From Phyllobacterium zundukense (GTDB lineage: Bacteria > Pseudomonadota > Alphaproteobacteria > Rhizobiales > Rhizobiaceae), in contig NZ_CP104973.1 of the NCBI RefSeq assembly GCF_025452195.1, forward strand, positions 1,240,001 through 1,304,000: 64,000 nucleotides of DNA. The letters run 5' to 3'. Position 1 is the stretch's first letter, and the number at the start of each line of letters is the position of its first letter. The notes beneath the pieces were generated by a model, which was not told where the DNA came from, made no database searches, and saw only the letters and a list, made by a program, of their open reading frames with translations. Shown here piece after piece: positions 8,403 to 16,823 of the stretch. The translations under genes and the position numbers were made by a program.

Positions 8403-8602
8403 GAATGGCTGCCTTCGTCTGGTTGATCGTCCCGCGGGATTTTGGTCGTCACCATGAAGGCGATCAGTCCGACGAGCGTCATCGTCATGCCGTAGCGGTG
8501 GAGAAACAGGTTCCAGGGCTGGCAGAGCGCGATGATGCCGAAGATCATCAGGTACTGCGAACCGGGTTCGAGATATTTCTGATTGAGGGCGCGGAAGGTC
8601 AT
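8399..8602 (-). CDS. small two-helix membrane protein of the ABC operon
   Basis: A 67-residue protein (starts MTFRALNQKY, ends DEGSHS) with two hydrophobic stretches, about residues 17-34 and 38-53, so probably two membrane-spanning helices. Start and stop overlap the flanking genes by four bases each, strong evidence that it is translated. Rhizobial glycerol-type ABC operons also carry a small membrane protein gene beside two ATPases and two permeases. Its function here is unknown; it may be an accessory or assembly subunit of the importer. Confidence 0.7.
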   Translation of the reverse strand: MTFRALNQKYLEPGSQYLMIFGIIALCQPWNLFLHRYGMTMTLVGLIAFMVTTKIPRDDQPDEGSHS

Positions 8603-9558
8603 TTGCGGATCGCTCCGAAGCTCATGCCACGCAGGAGGTGATTCCTGAGCAGGAAGGTGAAGATGGCCACCGGTAGCAGGAACAGGAACGTGCCGGCGGC
8701 AATCACCGTCCAGTCCGGCAGACCGGAGCCGACCTGGCTCGGGATGAAGGGTGGTGCGGTCTGCGCGCGCCGGTTGGTCATGATCAGCGCGAACGCATAT
8801 TCGTTCCAGGCCGTGATGAAGCAGAAGACGGCGGTGGCGGCGATGCCGGTGGCCGCTTCCGGGATGACAATCTTGAAGAAGGCCTGCATACGCGTGTAGC
8901 CGTCGACGAGGGCAGCCTCCTCGTATTCCTTCGGGATCTCGTCGATGAAGCCTTTCATCAGCCAGACCGAGAAGGAGAGATTGAAGGCGGTGTAGAGGAT
9001 GATGAGGCCCCAATGGGTATCGTTTAAGCCGACGGCGCGGTACATGAGGAACATCGGGATTGCCACGACGACGGGCGGCAACATGCGCGTCGACAGGATG
9101 AAGAAGAGAAGGTCCGCCTCGCCCTTTACCTTGAAGCGCGAGAAACCGTAAGCCGTGAAGGTTCCCATGCCCACGGCCAGCACCGTGGACGTGATGGCGA
9201 CGATCAGCGAGTTCATGAAACGGTTCGGATAGCCGGACAGCTGCACCTCGCCGCGGCCGGAGCGGACAATCTTCTCGCCGCCGTCGAACACCATGCGCTC
9301 CCACCATGGGGCGGCGGCATATTCTTCCGGCGTTGGCGCTACGCGCAGTTGCGAGCGCTTGGTGAAGAGCTTCACGAAGGGCGAGATTTCCGGCTGGAAG
9401 AGCACGGTTGGCGGAATAGTGGTGGCGAGATTGCGCGGCTTGAAGGCCGTCGAGGTGATCCAGTAGATCGGCGCCAAGAAGATCAGCGTGATGACCAGTA
9501 CGGCGGCGATCGCTACCCGGTTCAGCGCGCGTTCGGAGCGGGTTTGGACGGCAGCCAT
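8599..9558 (-). CDS. carbohydrate ABC transporter permease (MalG type)
   Basis: A 319-residue inner-membrane permease. One helix near the N-terminus (about 13-33) is followed by an unusually long periplasmic insert (about 40-110) before the core of five helices. The EAA-type coupling motif is seen at EEAALVDGYTRMQAFFKI. It pairs with the MalF-type permease at 9560 to form the channel for the substrate delivered by the binding protein at 10619. Its stop overlaps the next gene by four bases, and it lies one base from the upstream permease gene, so the operon is tightly packed. Confidence 0.9.
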   Translation of the reverse strand: MAAVQTRSERALNRVAIAAVLVITLIFLAPIYWITSTAFKPRNLATTIPPTVLFQPEISPFVKLFTKRSQLRVAPTPEEYAAAPWWERMVFDGGEKIVRSGRGEVQLSGYPNRFMNSLIVAITSTVLAVGMGTFTAYGFSRFKVKGEADLLFFILSTRMLPPVVVAIPMFLMYRAVGLNDTHWGLIILYTAFNLSFSVWLMKGFIDEIPKEYEEAALVDGYTRMQAFFKIVIPEAATGIAATAVFCFITAWNEYAFALIMTNRRAQTAPPFIPSQVGSGLPDWTVIAAGTFLFLLPVAIFTFLLRNHLLRGMSFGAIRK

Positions 9559-9559
9559 C

Positions 9560-10465
9560 TCAGCGCTCCTTCACCTTGTTGAGGTACTTGACGTAGATGT
9601 TGGTGATGGCGAGCACCATGATGAGCACGATGTAGGCGAGTGCGCAGGAGCGTCCCGTCTGCCATTCCTGGAAGGCCATCTTGTAGAGCCGGATCGAGAT
9701 CACCTCGGTCGTCGGTTGGCTGGTCAGGATGTAAGCGAGGTCGAAGGTCTTGAAGGCTTCCATGGTACGGAAGATGATCGCGATCATCAGGATCGGCGCC
9801 ACCAGCGGCAGCGTAATGCGGAAGAAGGTGTAGAAAGGTCCCGCCCGGTCGATCGCCGCGGCCTCGTAGAGATGCTTTGGCACGGCCGAGAGGCCGGCAA
9901 GCGATAGCAGCATCACGAAGGGCGACCACATCCAGATATCCGTGATTGCGACCGCATAGAGCGCCATGTCCGGATTCGACAGCCACTCGAAGGAGCCGAG
10001 GCCGAGTGTATAGTTGATGATGCCGAAGGACGGATCGTAGAGCAGCTTCCAGAAGAGGCCGACCACTGCCATAGAGAGCATCATCGGCAGCAGCAGCAGG
10101 GTCGTGAGCAGGCCCTTCAGCGGAATGTCGCGGTTGAGCAGCATCGCGGTGCCGAAGCCTACGATCACCTGCCCCGTCACGGAGACGATCACATATTTCG
10201 CGGTGATGGCGAAGTTCAACCAGATGAAGGGGTCGTTCAGCAGCGCGCGGTAGTTCTGCAGGCCGACGAAATTGGCTGGCGCGGCCGACGAAGCACGGAA
10301 GTCGGTAAAGGAATAGCCGAGCGAATAGATCAGCGGAAAGATGTTGAAGACGATCAGGAACAGGATCGTCGGAATGATGAACAGATTGCGGATCCGGATG
10401 TCGCTCATGCCGTGGGATGCGGCACGCGAGTTCGTGTTCAGCGATGTCATGACTGCGGTGGCCAA
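9560..10465 (-). CDS. carbohydrate ABC transporter permease (MalF type)
   Basis: A 301-residue permease with six predicted helices (first about 27-47) and an EAA coupling loop reading YEAAAIDRAGPFYTFFRI. It is the partner of the MalG-type permease directly downstream. The listed start is TTG at 10465, chosen because a GGAGGAGGAG purine run sits just upstream at good spacing; ATG at 10450 or 10408 are alternatives. The gene is separated from the binding-protein gene by about 150 bases containing a hairpin, which probably lowers permease expression relative to the binding protein. Confidence 0.9.
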   Translation of the reverse strand: MATAVMTSLNTNSRAASHGMSDIRIRNLFIIPTILFLIVFNIFPLIYSLGYSFTDFRASSAAPANFVGLQNYRALLNDPFIWLNFAITAKYVIVSVTGQVIVGFGTAMLLNRDIPLKGLLTTLLLLPMMLSMAVVGLFWKLLYDPSFGIINYTLGLGSFEWLSNPDMALYAVAITDIWMWSPFVMLLSLAGLSAVPKHLYEAAAIDRAGPFYTFFRITLPLVAPILMIAIIFRTMEAFKTFDLAYILTSQPTTEVISIRLYKMAFQEWQTGRSCALAYIVLIMVLAITNIYVKYLNKVKER

Positions 10466-10582
10466 TACTCTCCTCCTCCGAGAGTTCGGCGTCGGATGCC
10501 GGAACGAGCATCACGATGCGCGAAGTTAATATCGGGCGCCGTGCCCGCTCGAACCGCGCACTTCGGCGCGGATATGCAGAAA

Positions 10583-10604
10583 TGAAAAGGGGGCAGGGCC
10601 CCCT
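10583..10604 (-). terminator. intercistronic hairpin after the binding-protein gene
   Basis: On the minus strand a seven-base stem (AGGGGGC / GCCCCCT, loop CCT) is followed by TTTTC, a rho-independent terminator pattern. It lies 15-36 bases after the binding-protein stop and before the permease genes, so it is more likely a partial terminator or mRNA-stabilising hairpin than a full stop. Confidence 0.65.
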
Positions 10605-10618
10605 CCGCGGGGTGCGCG

Positions 10619-11929
10619 CTACTTGTTGCGTCCGTATTTATCGAAGGTGGCTTTCCAGTCGGCGGCCAGAGAGTCGAGCGCTTCCTTCGCCGTGCCTTGG
10701 CCGGCAGTGACGAAGGGATAAATGCGCTGATTCATCTGGATCAGCAGTTCGGCATATTCCGGGGTCGCCCAGAAGTCCTTGACCTTAAACATGGTCTCGT
10801 AGAAGGCCTTGTTGTAGGGTGTCGCATTCTGAAACTCCGGCGATTCAAGCACCTTGGCGCTTGCGGTGTAGCCGCCGAGTTCGGCCCAGCGCTTCTGGGT
10901 GTCGTCCTTGATAAACCATTCGAGGAATTTCATCGCCTCTTCCTGGTTGTCCGAATAAGAGATGACCGATATGCCCTGGCCGCCGAGCGCTGCGAACTGC
11001 TCGCCGTTGGGGCCTGCCGGATTGGCAAAGAAGCCGGTGACCTTGGCGTTTGGGTTGGACGCCTCGTTCACCAGTGCCGGGAAGAAGGCGAAGTAGTTCA
11101 TGCTCATCGCTGCCAGGTTCTCGGTGATCGCCTGGTTGTTCTCGACGAAAAATGACTTGGCCCAACCCGGCGGCGTGAAGCCGTAGAGCTCGCGATACAT
11201 CTCGAGCGCCTTGACGTTCTTGTCTGAATTAATGATGCCGTCGACCTTGTAGCTCTGATAGTCGCCGAGTTCGCCGCCATAGGAGAACATCGCGTTCTCA
11301 ACGCCCATGACGAGGCCGTCATAGGAGTTATCGGTGTATATTGCGATGCCGTAGCGCTTTTCGCCTGGGCGGTGGAAAAACTCGGCGATGTCACGCATCT
11401 CGGCCCATGTCTTCGGCGGGGCGAGGTCGTAGCCGTATTTGGCCTTGAACGCTTCCATCTCCTTGGGGTCTTCGAACCAGTCCTTGCGGTAGGACCAGCC
11501 GACGGCGTCACCTTCCGCCGGAATCGACCAGTACTTTTTCGAATTCGACGGATACTCGGCATAGTATTTCACTGTTGCCGGCGCCATGACTTCGTTCAGT
11601 TTGTGCTGGTTGAAAAAGTCGGTGAGATCGACGTAATGTCCCGCTTGTGACGCTGCACCGATCCACTGACTGTCGCCCACGACCATGTCATAGGCTGAGC
11701 CCTTGGCATTGAACTCGGTGAAGGCCTTGGTCTGGAAGTCGGCCCACGGGGTGGTTTCGACCGTGACCTTCACGCCGGTTTGAGCCTCATATTCATTCAC
11801 GAGCTCCTGAAGGTAATTTGCCGGGTCCCACTCGGCCCAGAAGATCGTCAGTTCCTGGGCCTGTGCGGACGTTCCGCAGGCCCACATCAAGCCGATCCCG
11901 GCCAACAGACCGGTCATAGTTTTGCGCAT
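10619..11929 (-). CDS. extracellular solute-binding protein, sugar ABC transporter
   Basis: A 436-residue family-1 type binding protein with a signal peptide of about 26 residues (MRKTMTG, hydrophobic core, AQAQE). The mature part begins LTIFWAEWDPANY and contains the usual VTVETTPWADFQTK strand and a Trp-rich binding face (KYWSIPAEGDAVGWSYR). It captures the substrate in the periplasm for the permeases downstream. The ATG at 11929 follows GGAGGAAA; five earlier codons are excluded. It is the first gene of the leftward operon, with two TGGT-N3-ACCA palindromes upstream. The substrate is unknown; the neighbouring enzymes suggest a sugar, polyol or sugar acid. Confidence 0.9.
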   Translation of the reverse strand: MRKTMTGLLAGIGLMWACGTSAQAQELTIFWAEWDPANYLQELVNEYEAQTGVKVTVETTPWADFQTKAFTEFNAKGSAYDMVVGDSQWIGAASQAGHYVDLTDFFNQHKLNEVMAPATVKYYAEYPSNSKKYWSIPAEGDAVGWSYRKDWFEDPKEMEAFKAKYGYDLAPPKTWAEMRDIAEFFHRPGEKRYGIAIYTDNSYDGLVMGVENAMFSYGGELGDYQSYKVDGIINSDKNVKALEMYRELYGFTPPGWAKSFFVENNQAITENLAAMSMNYFAFFPALVNEASNPNAKVTGFFANPAGPNGEQFAALGGQGISVISYSDNQEEAMKFLEWFIKDDTQKRWAELGGYTASAKVLESPEFQNATPYNKAFYETMFKVKDFWATPEYAELLIQMNQRIYPFVTAGQGTAKEALDSLAADWKATFDKYGRNK

Positions 11930-12075
11930 AACGTTTCCTCCCATTTATGCACGCTTCCCGCGTCATTGCGGGCCTTCCGATCCGGCTTTCCGATCCTCGT
12001 GGGGTGGTGTTCGCGCTGGGGTTCTCCCCGACCCTTCGCTCCGTTTCAGATCTCAAGCCTGATGATATTTTTCTG

Positions 12076-12092
12076 ATCTGGTAGTACCAAAT
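12076..12092. promoter_or_regulatory. TGGT-N3-ACCA operator, site 2
   Basis: ATCTGGTAGTACCAAAT, about 150 bases before the binding-protein start codon. It differs from site 1 at only one position, the centre of the spacer, so it is very probably read by the same regulator and lies near the importer promoter. Confidence 0.65.
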
Positions 12093-12249
12093 TTCACTAT
12101 CGTCAAGAGCACTTTGGTTGGGCTTGCTCCAAAACCCGTCTGCAACAGTTGCCATATCTCCCAGTAATTGTGTGTTCTGCAACGTATTCTTGCCGGATAG
12201 TCTGATTCAGCATCAAAGATCTGGACAACGACACAAAAGAATATCAATT

Positions 12250-12268
12250 AATCTGGTAAAACCAGATT
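12250..12268. promoter_or_regulatory. TGGT-N3-ACCA operator, site 3
   Basis: AATCTGGTAAAACCAGATT is a perfect palindrome with eight-base arms around AAA. It lies between the importer promoter region and the end of the TetR gene, about 160 bases from site 2; spaced pairs of this kind allow looping by a dimeric regulator. Confidence 0.65.
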
Positions 12269-12295
12269 TCGCTTCAAGTCGGAGGATCGCCGATG

Positions 12296-12937
12296 TCATG
12301 CCTCACTTTCCGCCTGCCGTATCGCGGCGTCCACGAGCGCCTTGGCCGCCCATTCGGCAACAGACTGCGCGCGTTCGGCGGTCAGTCCCCAGATATCTTT
12401 CAACACGATCAGCACCTCGACGCCGAAGACGAGGGAGAGCGCCTGTGCAAGGCGTTCCCGGGATTCGGGTGTCATGGTGCCCTGCAGGGGCGCAGTCACG
12501 CTCTTCAGCAGATCGACACGGTGGCCGCGCGTGAACAGCGGCTCATTGCCGAGCGTGCCGGCCTGGCGCTGCGCCCACTGGTCCAGCGAAAGCTTCAGCG
12601 CCGCCTTAAAGGTAGCCTCGAACTCGTCAATGCGCGGCATCGCGGTCGCCAGCAGATCGGCAATGCGGGTGCGTGCATCGGGTCTCTCGCACGACCAGTC
12701 GAGTATGGGCCCCAGAGCCTCGTCCACCACGGAATGCACGAGCGCAGCCTGGCTTGGAAAGTAACGGTAGGCCGTGGCGCGCGACACTTCGGCAGCCTCG
12801 GCAACTTCGCTTACCGAGGGAGTAATGCCCGATTGCATGAGCCGCGTTGCCGTCTCGAGCATCAGTTTCCGCGTGCGGGCACGCGGGCCCCGCTCGGCGC
12901 TACTGACGGTTTCGTTCTGTTGACGTGAGACTTGCAT
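12296..12937 (-). CDS. TetR family transcriptional regulator
   Basis: A 213-residue TetR-type repressor: N-terminal helix-turn-helix about residues 20-65 (TRKLMLETATRLM, then VSEVAEAAEVSRATAYRYFPS) and a ligand-binding helical domain after it. ATG at 12937 is chosen because the longer frame upstream is antisense to the next gene's leader. It is transcribed away from the Tm-1-like gene across a 100-base gap, the usual layout for a repressor of the divergent operon. The ligand is unknown. It faces the importer on its other side, with two GntR-type operators in between. Confidence 0.85.
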   Translation of the reverse strand: MQVSRQQNETVSSAERGPRARTRKLMLETATRLMQSGITPSVSEVAEAAEVSRATAYRYFPSQAALVHSVVDEALGPILDWSCERPDARTRIADLLATAMPRIDEFEATFKAALKLSLDQWAQRQAGTLGNEPLFTRGHRVDLLKSVTAPLQGTMTPESRERLAQALSLVFGVEVLIVLKDIWGLTAERAQSVAEWAAKALVDAAIRQAESEA

Positions 12938-13038
12938 GTCTTTATGATACGCTCGTCTCACAAATTTGCAAGGGTCGATTGTCTGACCCAAAGCTTGGGA
13001 TAAGGCTCCGAGTGAAACCACCCGGTCGCGGAGGAGAA

Positions 13039-14235
13039 ATGAAGCGGATCTACGTAGTCGGCACGGCCGACACGAAGGGCGAGGAGCTTGCCTATCTGGC
13101 CGCTTGCATCGAGACGGCGGGCGGGAGCGGCGTGCGCGTCGATGTCGGTACACGCGAGCCTGCGACCGCCGTCGACATAACCGCCGAGACGGTTGCGGCC
13201 TGCCATCCGGAGGGTGTTGGAGCCGTGCTTGGCTGCGACGACCGCGGCAAAGCAGTCGAGGCGATGGGCATTGCCTTCTCGCGCTTCGTCATTGAACGCC
13301 AGGACATTGCCGGGGTCATCGGGATCGGTGGCGGCGGGGGCACTTCTATCATCACCGCAGGCATGCGCCAATTGCGGCTCGGCCTGCCAAAGATCATGGT
13401 CTCGACGCTCGCGTCCGGCGATGTCGCTCCCTATGTGGACGTTTCCGACATCGTGATGATGCCCTCGGTCACCGACATGGCGGGTCTGAACCGGCTCAGC
13501 CGGGTCATCCTGCACAATGCGGCCCAGGCGATCACGGCCATGGCCCACTGGCCCGCTGAGCTAACGGCATCGAAACCGGCGCTCGGGCTTACCATGTTCG
13601 GGGTAACGACGCCTGCCGTAACCGCCATGGTCGAGCGCCTCAGATCGGACTACGATTGCCTGGTTTTCCACGCCACCGGCACGGGCGGGCGCACGATGGA
13701 GAAACTTGCCGAGAGCGGGCTTGTCTCGGGCGTGCTCGACATCACGACGACCGAGGTCTGCGACTTGCTTCTCGGAGGCGTCCTGCCTGCAACCCCGGAC
13801 CGTTTGGGTGCGATTGCGCGCACCGGCTTGCCCTATGTCGGCTCCGTCGGCGCGCTCGACATGGTGAACTTCTGGGCGCCGGAGACGGTCCCGGAGCGCT
13901 ATGCCGGTCGGTTGTTCTACCGCCACAACCCGAACGTCACCTTGATGCGCACGACCTCGGCCGAATGTGCGCAGATTGGCCGCTGGATTGGAGAAAGGCT
14001 CAATCTCTGCCACGGCCCCGTCCGTTTCCTCATTCCCGAGAAGGGCGTCTCGGCCCTCGACATCGAAGGCGGTGCATTCTTCGATCCGCAAGCTGACGTC
14101 GCGCTCTTTACCGCGCTCGAGGCGACGGTGAAGCCGACGGCGGCGCGACGTATCGTCCGCCTGCCGCTGCATATCAACGACCCGCAATTCGCAAAGGCCG
14201 CCGTCACAGCCTTCCGTGACGTCGCCAAACCCTGA
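13039..14235 (+). CDS. Tm-1-like ATP-binding domain protein (UPF0261)
   Basis: A 398-residue UPF0261 protein. It begins KRIYVVGTADTKGEE, a hallmark of the family, with a glycine-rich loop near 95-105 (GIGGGGGTS) and VGSVGALDMVNFWAP about residue 275. The family is homologous to the N-terminal half of tomato Tm-1, which inhibits tobamovirus replication, but its ancestral bacterial activity is not established. The next gene is homologous to the Tm-1 C-terminal half, so the plant fusion appears here as two genes. GGAGGAG-type ribosome site; start 13039. Neighbours suggest a role in carbon compound breakdown (inference). Confidence 0.85.
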   Translation: MKRIYVVGTADTKGEELAYLAACIETAGGSGVRVDVGTREPATAVDITAETVAACHPEGVGAVLGCDDRGKAVEAMGIAFSRFVIERQDIAGVIGIGGGGGTSIITAGMRQLRLGLPKIMVSTLASGDVAPYVDVSDIVMMPSVTDMAGLNRLSRVILHNAAQAITAMAHWPAELTASKPALGLTMFGVTTPAVTAMVERLRSDYDCLVFHATGTGGRTMEKLAESGLVSGVLDITTTEVCDLLLGGVLPATPDRLGAIARTGLPYVGSVGALDMVNFWAPETVPERYAGRLFYRHNPNVTLMRTTSAECAQIGRWIGERLNLCHGPVRFLIPEKGVSALDIEGGAFFDPQADVALFTALEATVKPTAARRIVRLPLHINDPQFAKAAVTAFRDVAKP

Positions 14236-14247
14236 GAGACAAAATCG

Positions 14248-15090
14248 ATGCCAGTCATCCCTCGCAAAACCATCCTCGAAAAATTCCACGGCATGATCGC
14301 CGCCGGCGTGCCAATTGTCGGCGGCGGCGCCGGCACGGGCATCTCCGCCAAGGCGGAGGAGGCTGGCGGCATCGACCTCATCATTATCTACAACTCGGGG
14401 CGCTACCGCATGGCGGGGCGCGGTTCGGCGGCCGGACTGCTCGCCTATGGCAATGCCAACGAGATCGTGAAGGAAATGGCGCTCGAAGTGCTGCCGGTAG
14501 TGAAAAAGACGCCGGTGCTTGCCGGCGTCAACGGCACGGATCCCTTCGTGCTGATGCCGCGCTTCCTCGCCGACCTGAAGGCAATGGGCTTTTCCGGCGT
14601 CCAGAACTTTCCCACAATCGGCCTGTTCGACGGCCGGATGCGGCAGAGTTTCGAGGAGACGGGCATGGGCTACGGTCTGGAGGTCGACATGATCGCGATG
14701 GCGCACCGGCTGGACCTGCTGACGACGCCCTATGTATTCAATGTGAGCGAGGCGATCGACATGACGGTTGCCGGCGCCGACATCGTCGTGGCGCATATGG
14801 GGGTGACGACCGGGGGCACGATAGGCGCAACCTCCGGCAAATCGCTTGATGACTGCGTCGATGAGATCACGGCGATCGCCAAGGCCGCGCGCGCTCTGCG
14901 CGACGACGTCATCGTGCTCTGCCATGGCGGCCCGATCTCCATGCCGGACGATGCGCGGTACATCCTGGAGCGTTGCCCTGGCTGCCACGGCTTTTACGGC
15001 GCAAGCTCCATGGAGCGCCTGCCCGCCGAGGCGGCGATCCGCAAGCAGACGGAAGATTTCAAGGCGCTCGCCATCGGCGCGGTCGTCTGA
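14248..15090 (+). CDS. phosphoenolpyruvate hydrolase-like TIM-barrel protein
   Basis: A 280-residue TIM barrel of the family annotated as PEP hydrolase-like, related to the C-terminal half of plant Tm-1. Visible features are [12 protein letters not shown] (about 24-35), IIYNSGRYR (about 48-56), [13 protein letters not shown] and [15 protein letters not shown] near 192-206. The fold resembles PEP-mutase/isocitrate-lyase-like barrels, suggesting C-C or P-O chemistry on a small keto acid, but no reaction is proven for this branch. It starts 12 bases after the UPF0261 stop and is surely co-transcribed with it. The two may form a complex (inference from the plant fusion). Confidence 0.85.
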   Translation: MPVIPRKTILEKFHGMIAAGVPIVGGGAGTGISAKAEEAGGIDLIIIYNSGRYRMAGRGSAAGLLAYGNANEIVKEMALEVLPVVKKTPVLAGVNGTDPFVLMPRFLADLKAMGFSGVQNFPTIGLFDGRMRQSFEETGMGYGLEVDMIAMAHRLDLLTTPYVFNVSEAIDMTVAGADIVVAHMGVTTGGTIGATSGKSLDDCVDEITAIAKAARALRDDVIVLCHGGPISMPDDARYILERCPGCHGFYGASSMERLPAEAAIRKQTEDFKALAIGAVV

Positions 15091-15116
15091 CGAGAGATAT
15101 TGGAGGAGACCATCTC

Positions 15117-15530
15117 ATGGCAAAGACCAACTACTTCGTTTATCAGGAGGACGTGAGCACCTTCGGTTTCGACTGGGGTAAACTATCGCTGACGGTGGCG
15201 CCGGAGATCAACGGCGCCGGTCGATTTTCCGGTGGTGTCGTCGACCTGCCGAGTGGCGAGGGCCATGCCCGCCACAATCACCCGGGTGCAGAGGAAATCA
15301 TCTTCGTCATCTCCGGCGAGGGCGAACAGATGGTTGAGGACGAGAATGGCTATCCGATCACGACGAAAGTTGGCCCCGGCTGCACCATCTATGTTCCGGA
15401 GAGCCGCTTCCATTCGACGAAGAACACTGGCTCTGGTCCGATGCAGCTCTTCGTCGTCTATTCGCCGCCGGGGCCGGAGCTTGCGCTTCGCGAGCTGCCG
15501 GACTTCCGCCTGTTGCCCCCGGGCTCCTGA
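15117..15530 (+). CDS. single-domain cupin protein
   Basis: A 137-residue cupin. The first motif is recognisable (GHARHNHPGAEEIIFVISGEGEQ), with two His and a Glu as likely metal ligands, and the second motif lies around CTIYVPESRFHSTKNTG. Proteins of this size either bind a small ligand or act as metal-dependent isomerases, lyases or dioxygenases. The start at 15117 has TTGGAGGAG upstream. Its place between the PEP-hydrolase-like gene and the M24-fold gene suggests an accessory enzymatic step in the same pathway; the reaction cannot be told from sequence. Confidence 0.8.
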   Translation: MAKTNYFVYQEDVSTFGFDWGKLSLTVAPEINGAGRFSGGVVDLPSGEGHARHNHPGAEEIIFVISGEGEQMVEDENGYPITTKVGPGCTIYVPESRFHSTKNTGSGPMQLFVVYSPPGPELALRELPDFRLLPPGS

Positions 15531-15565
15531 AGCCGGGGGTCACACATTTTCTGGGAGGAAAAACG

Positions 15566-16753
15566 TTGAACATCAATCCAGCGGAAAAAAGGCCCACCGT
15601 GCCGCCGTTCGATACGGCCAAGCTCGACCGGCTCATGGAGGAGGCCGGTATCGACGTCATCGTCGCCACCTCCAAGCACAACACGCAATATCTGATGGGC
15701 GGCTACAAGTTCATCTTCTTCGCAGCCATGGATGCGATCGGCCATAGCCGATACCTGCCAATGCTGATCTACGAGAAGGGCGCGCCGGACCACTCGGCCT
15801 ATGTGGGCAACCGCATGGAGGGCGCAGAGCATCAGAACAATCCGTTCTGGACGCCCGCCGTGCATGCGGCGACCTGGGGCACCCAGGATGCCGCCGGGCT
15901 CGCCGTCGAGCACCTGAAGAAGATCGGCAAGGCCGGCGGGCGCATCGGCATCGAGCCGGCCTTCCTGCCCTGCGACGCCCGCGACCTTCTTGCCTCGCGG
16001 CTGGAGGGCGCGCGGTTCGCAGATGCCACGCATGCGTTGGAGCGGCTGAGGGCCGTCAAGACGCCGGATGAACTGGCAAAGCTGAGGCGCGCCTCCGAAC
16101 TGATCACCGACGCGATGCTGGCGACCATCGGGGCGATTCGCGCGGGCGCGATGAAGACGGAGATCATCGAGCAACTGCGGCGGGAGGAAACGAACCGTGG
16201 CCTGCATTTCGAGTACTGCCTGCTTACACTGGGATCCAGCCACAACCGTGCAGCCTCGCCGCAGGCCTGGGCCGAGGGCGAGGTCCTGTCGATCGATTCC
16301 GGCGGCAACTATCACGGCTATATCGGTGACCTCTGCCGCATGGGCGTGCTTGGCGAGCCGGATGCGGAGCTGGAGGACCTTCTGGCCGAGGTGGGATCCA
16401 TCCAACAGGCGGCTTTCGCCAGGGTCAGGGCAGGGGCTGCGGGTAGCGAGATGATCGAGGCGGCGGAAGCCGTGCTCAAGGCCTCGCCATCGGCGGCCTT
16501 CACCGACTTCTTCTGCCACGGCATGGGACTCATCAGCCACGAAGCGCCGTTCCTCATGACGAACCACCCCGTCGCCTATGAGGGCATCGATGCCCACAGG
16601 CCGCTGGAAGCCGGCATGGTGATCTCGGTCGAGACGACGATGCTTCACCCGAAGCGCGGCTTCATCAAGCTGGAGGATACGCTCGCCATCACCGATGCCG
16701 GCTATGAGATGTTCGGCGACCGCGGCCGCGGCTGGAATCGCGGCGGCCTCTAG
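15566..16753 (+). CDS. M24 family (Xaa-Pro peptidase/creatinase fold) hydrolase
   Basis: A 395-residue pita-bread-fold protein with an N-terminal creatinase-like domain (about 1-165) and a C-terminal catalytic domain. Dinuclear-metal ligands are in place: two Asp in SIDSGGNYHGYIGD, His in FCHGMGLISHE, Glu in SVETTM and Glu in KLEDT. The family contains prolidases, creatinases and related C-N hydrolases. The start is TTG at 15566 after GGGAGG. In this context it may hydrolyse an amide or C-N bond in an imported compound rather than a dipeptide (inference). It is the last gene of the TetR-divergent operon and is followed by a hairpin. Confidence 0.85.
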   Translation: MNINPAEKRPTVPPFDTAKLDRLMEEAGIDVIVATSKHNTQYLMGGYKFIFFAAMDAIGHSRYLPMLIYEKGAPDHSAYVGNRMEGAEHQNNPFWTPAVHAATWGTQDAAGLAVEHLKKIGKAGGRIGIEPAFLPCDARDLLASRLEGARFADATHALERLRAVKTPDELAKLRRASELITDAMLATIGAIRAGAMKTEIIEQLRREETNRGLHFEYCLLTLGSSHNRAASPQAWAEGEVLSIDSGGNYHGYIGDLCRMGVLGEPDAELEDLLAEVGSIQQAAFARVRAGAAGSEMIEAAEAVLKASPSAAFTDFFCHGMGLISHEAPFLMTNHPVAYEGIDAHRPLEAGMVISVETTMLHPKRGFIKLEDTLAITDAGYEMFGDRGRGWNRGGL

Positions 16754-16777
16754 TTGATCGCCTTTCGGCATATCGCA

Positions 16778-16803
16778 GACCCGGGACCTTCGGGGACCGG
16801 GTC
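16778..16803. terminator. hairpin between convergent genes
   Basis: GACCCGG (16778-16784) pairs with CCGGGTC (16797-16803) across a TTCG-containing loop and is followed by GTTTG. It lies 25 bases after the M24 gene stop and 20 bases before the end of the convergent DJ-1 gene, where a bidirectional terminator is expected. Confidence 0.6.
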
Positions 16804-16823
16804 GTTTGCGCTCGTGGCTCGGC

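Noticed and set aside
12926..12960. TGAGAC/GTCTCA inverted repeat as the TetR operator
   Set aside because: The arms are 23 bases apart and short; chance occurrence cannot be excluded.
13561..14988. Minus-strand ORF of 475 codons over the Tm-1-like pair
   Set aside because: Crosses the gene boundary between two well-supported plus-strand genes; shadow composition.
15458..16771. Minus-strand ORF of 437 codons over the M24-fold gene
   Set aside because: Antisense shadow; the plus-strand gene has all metal ligands.
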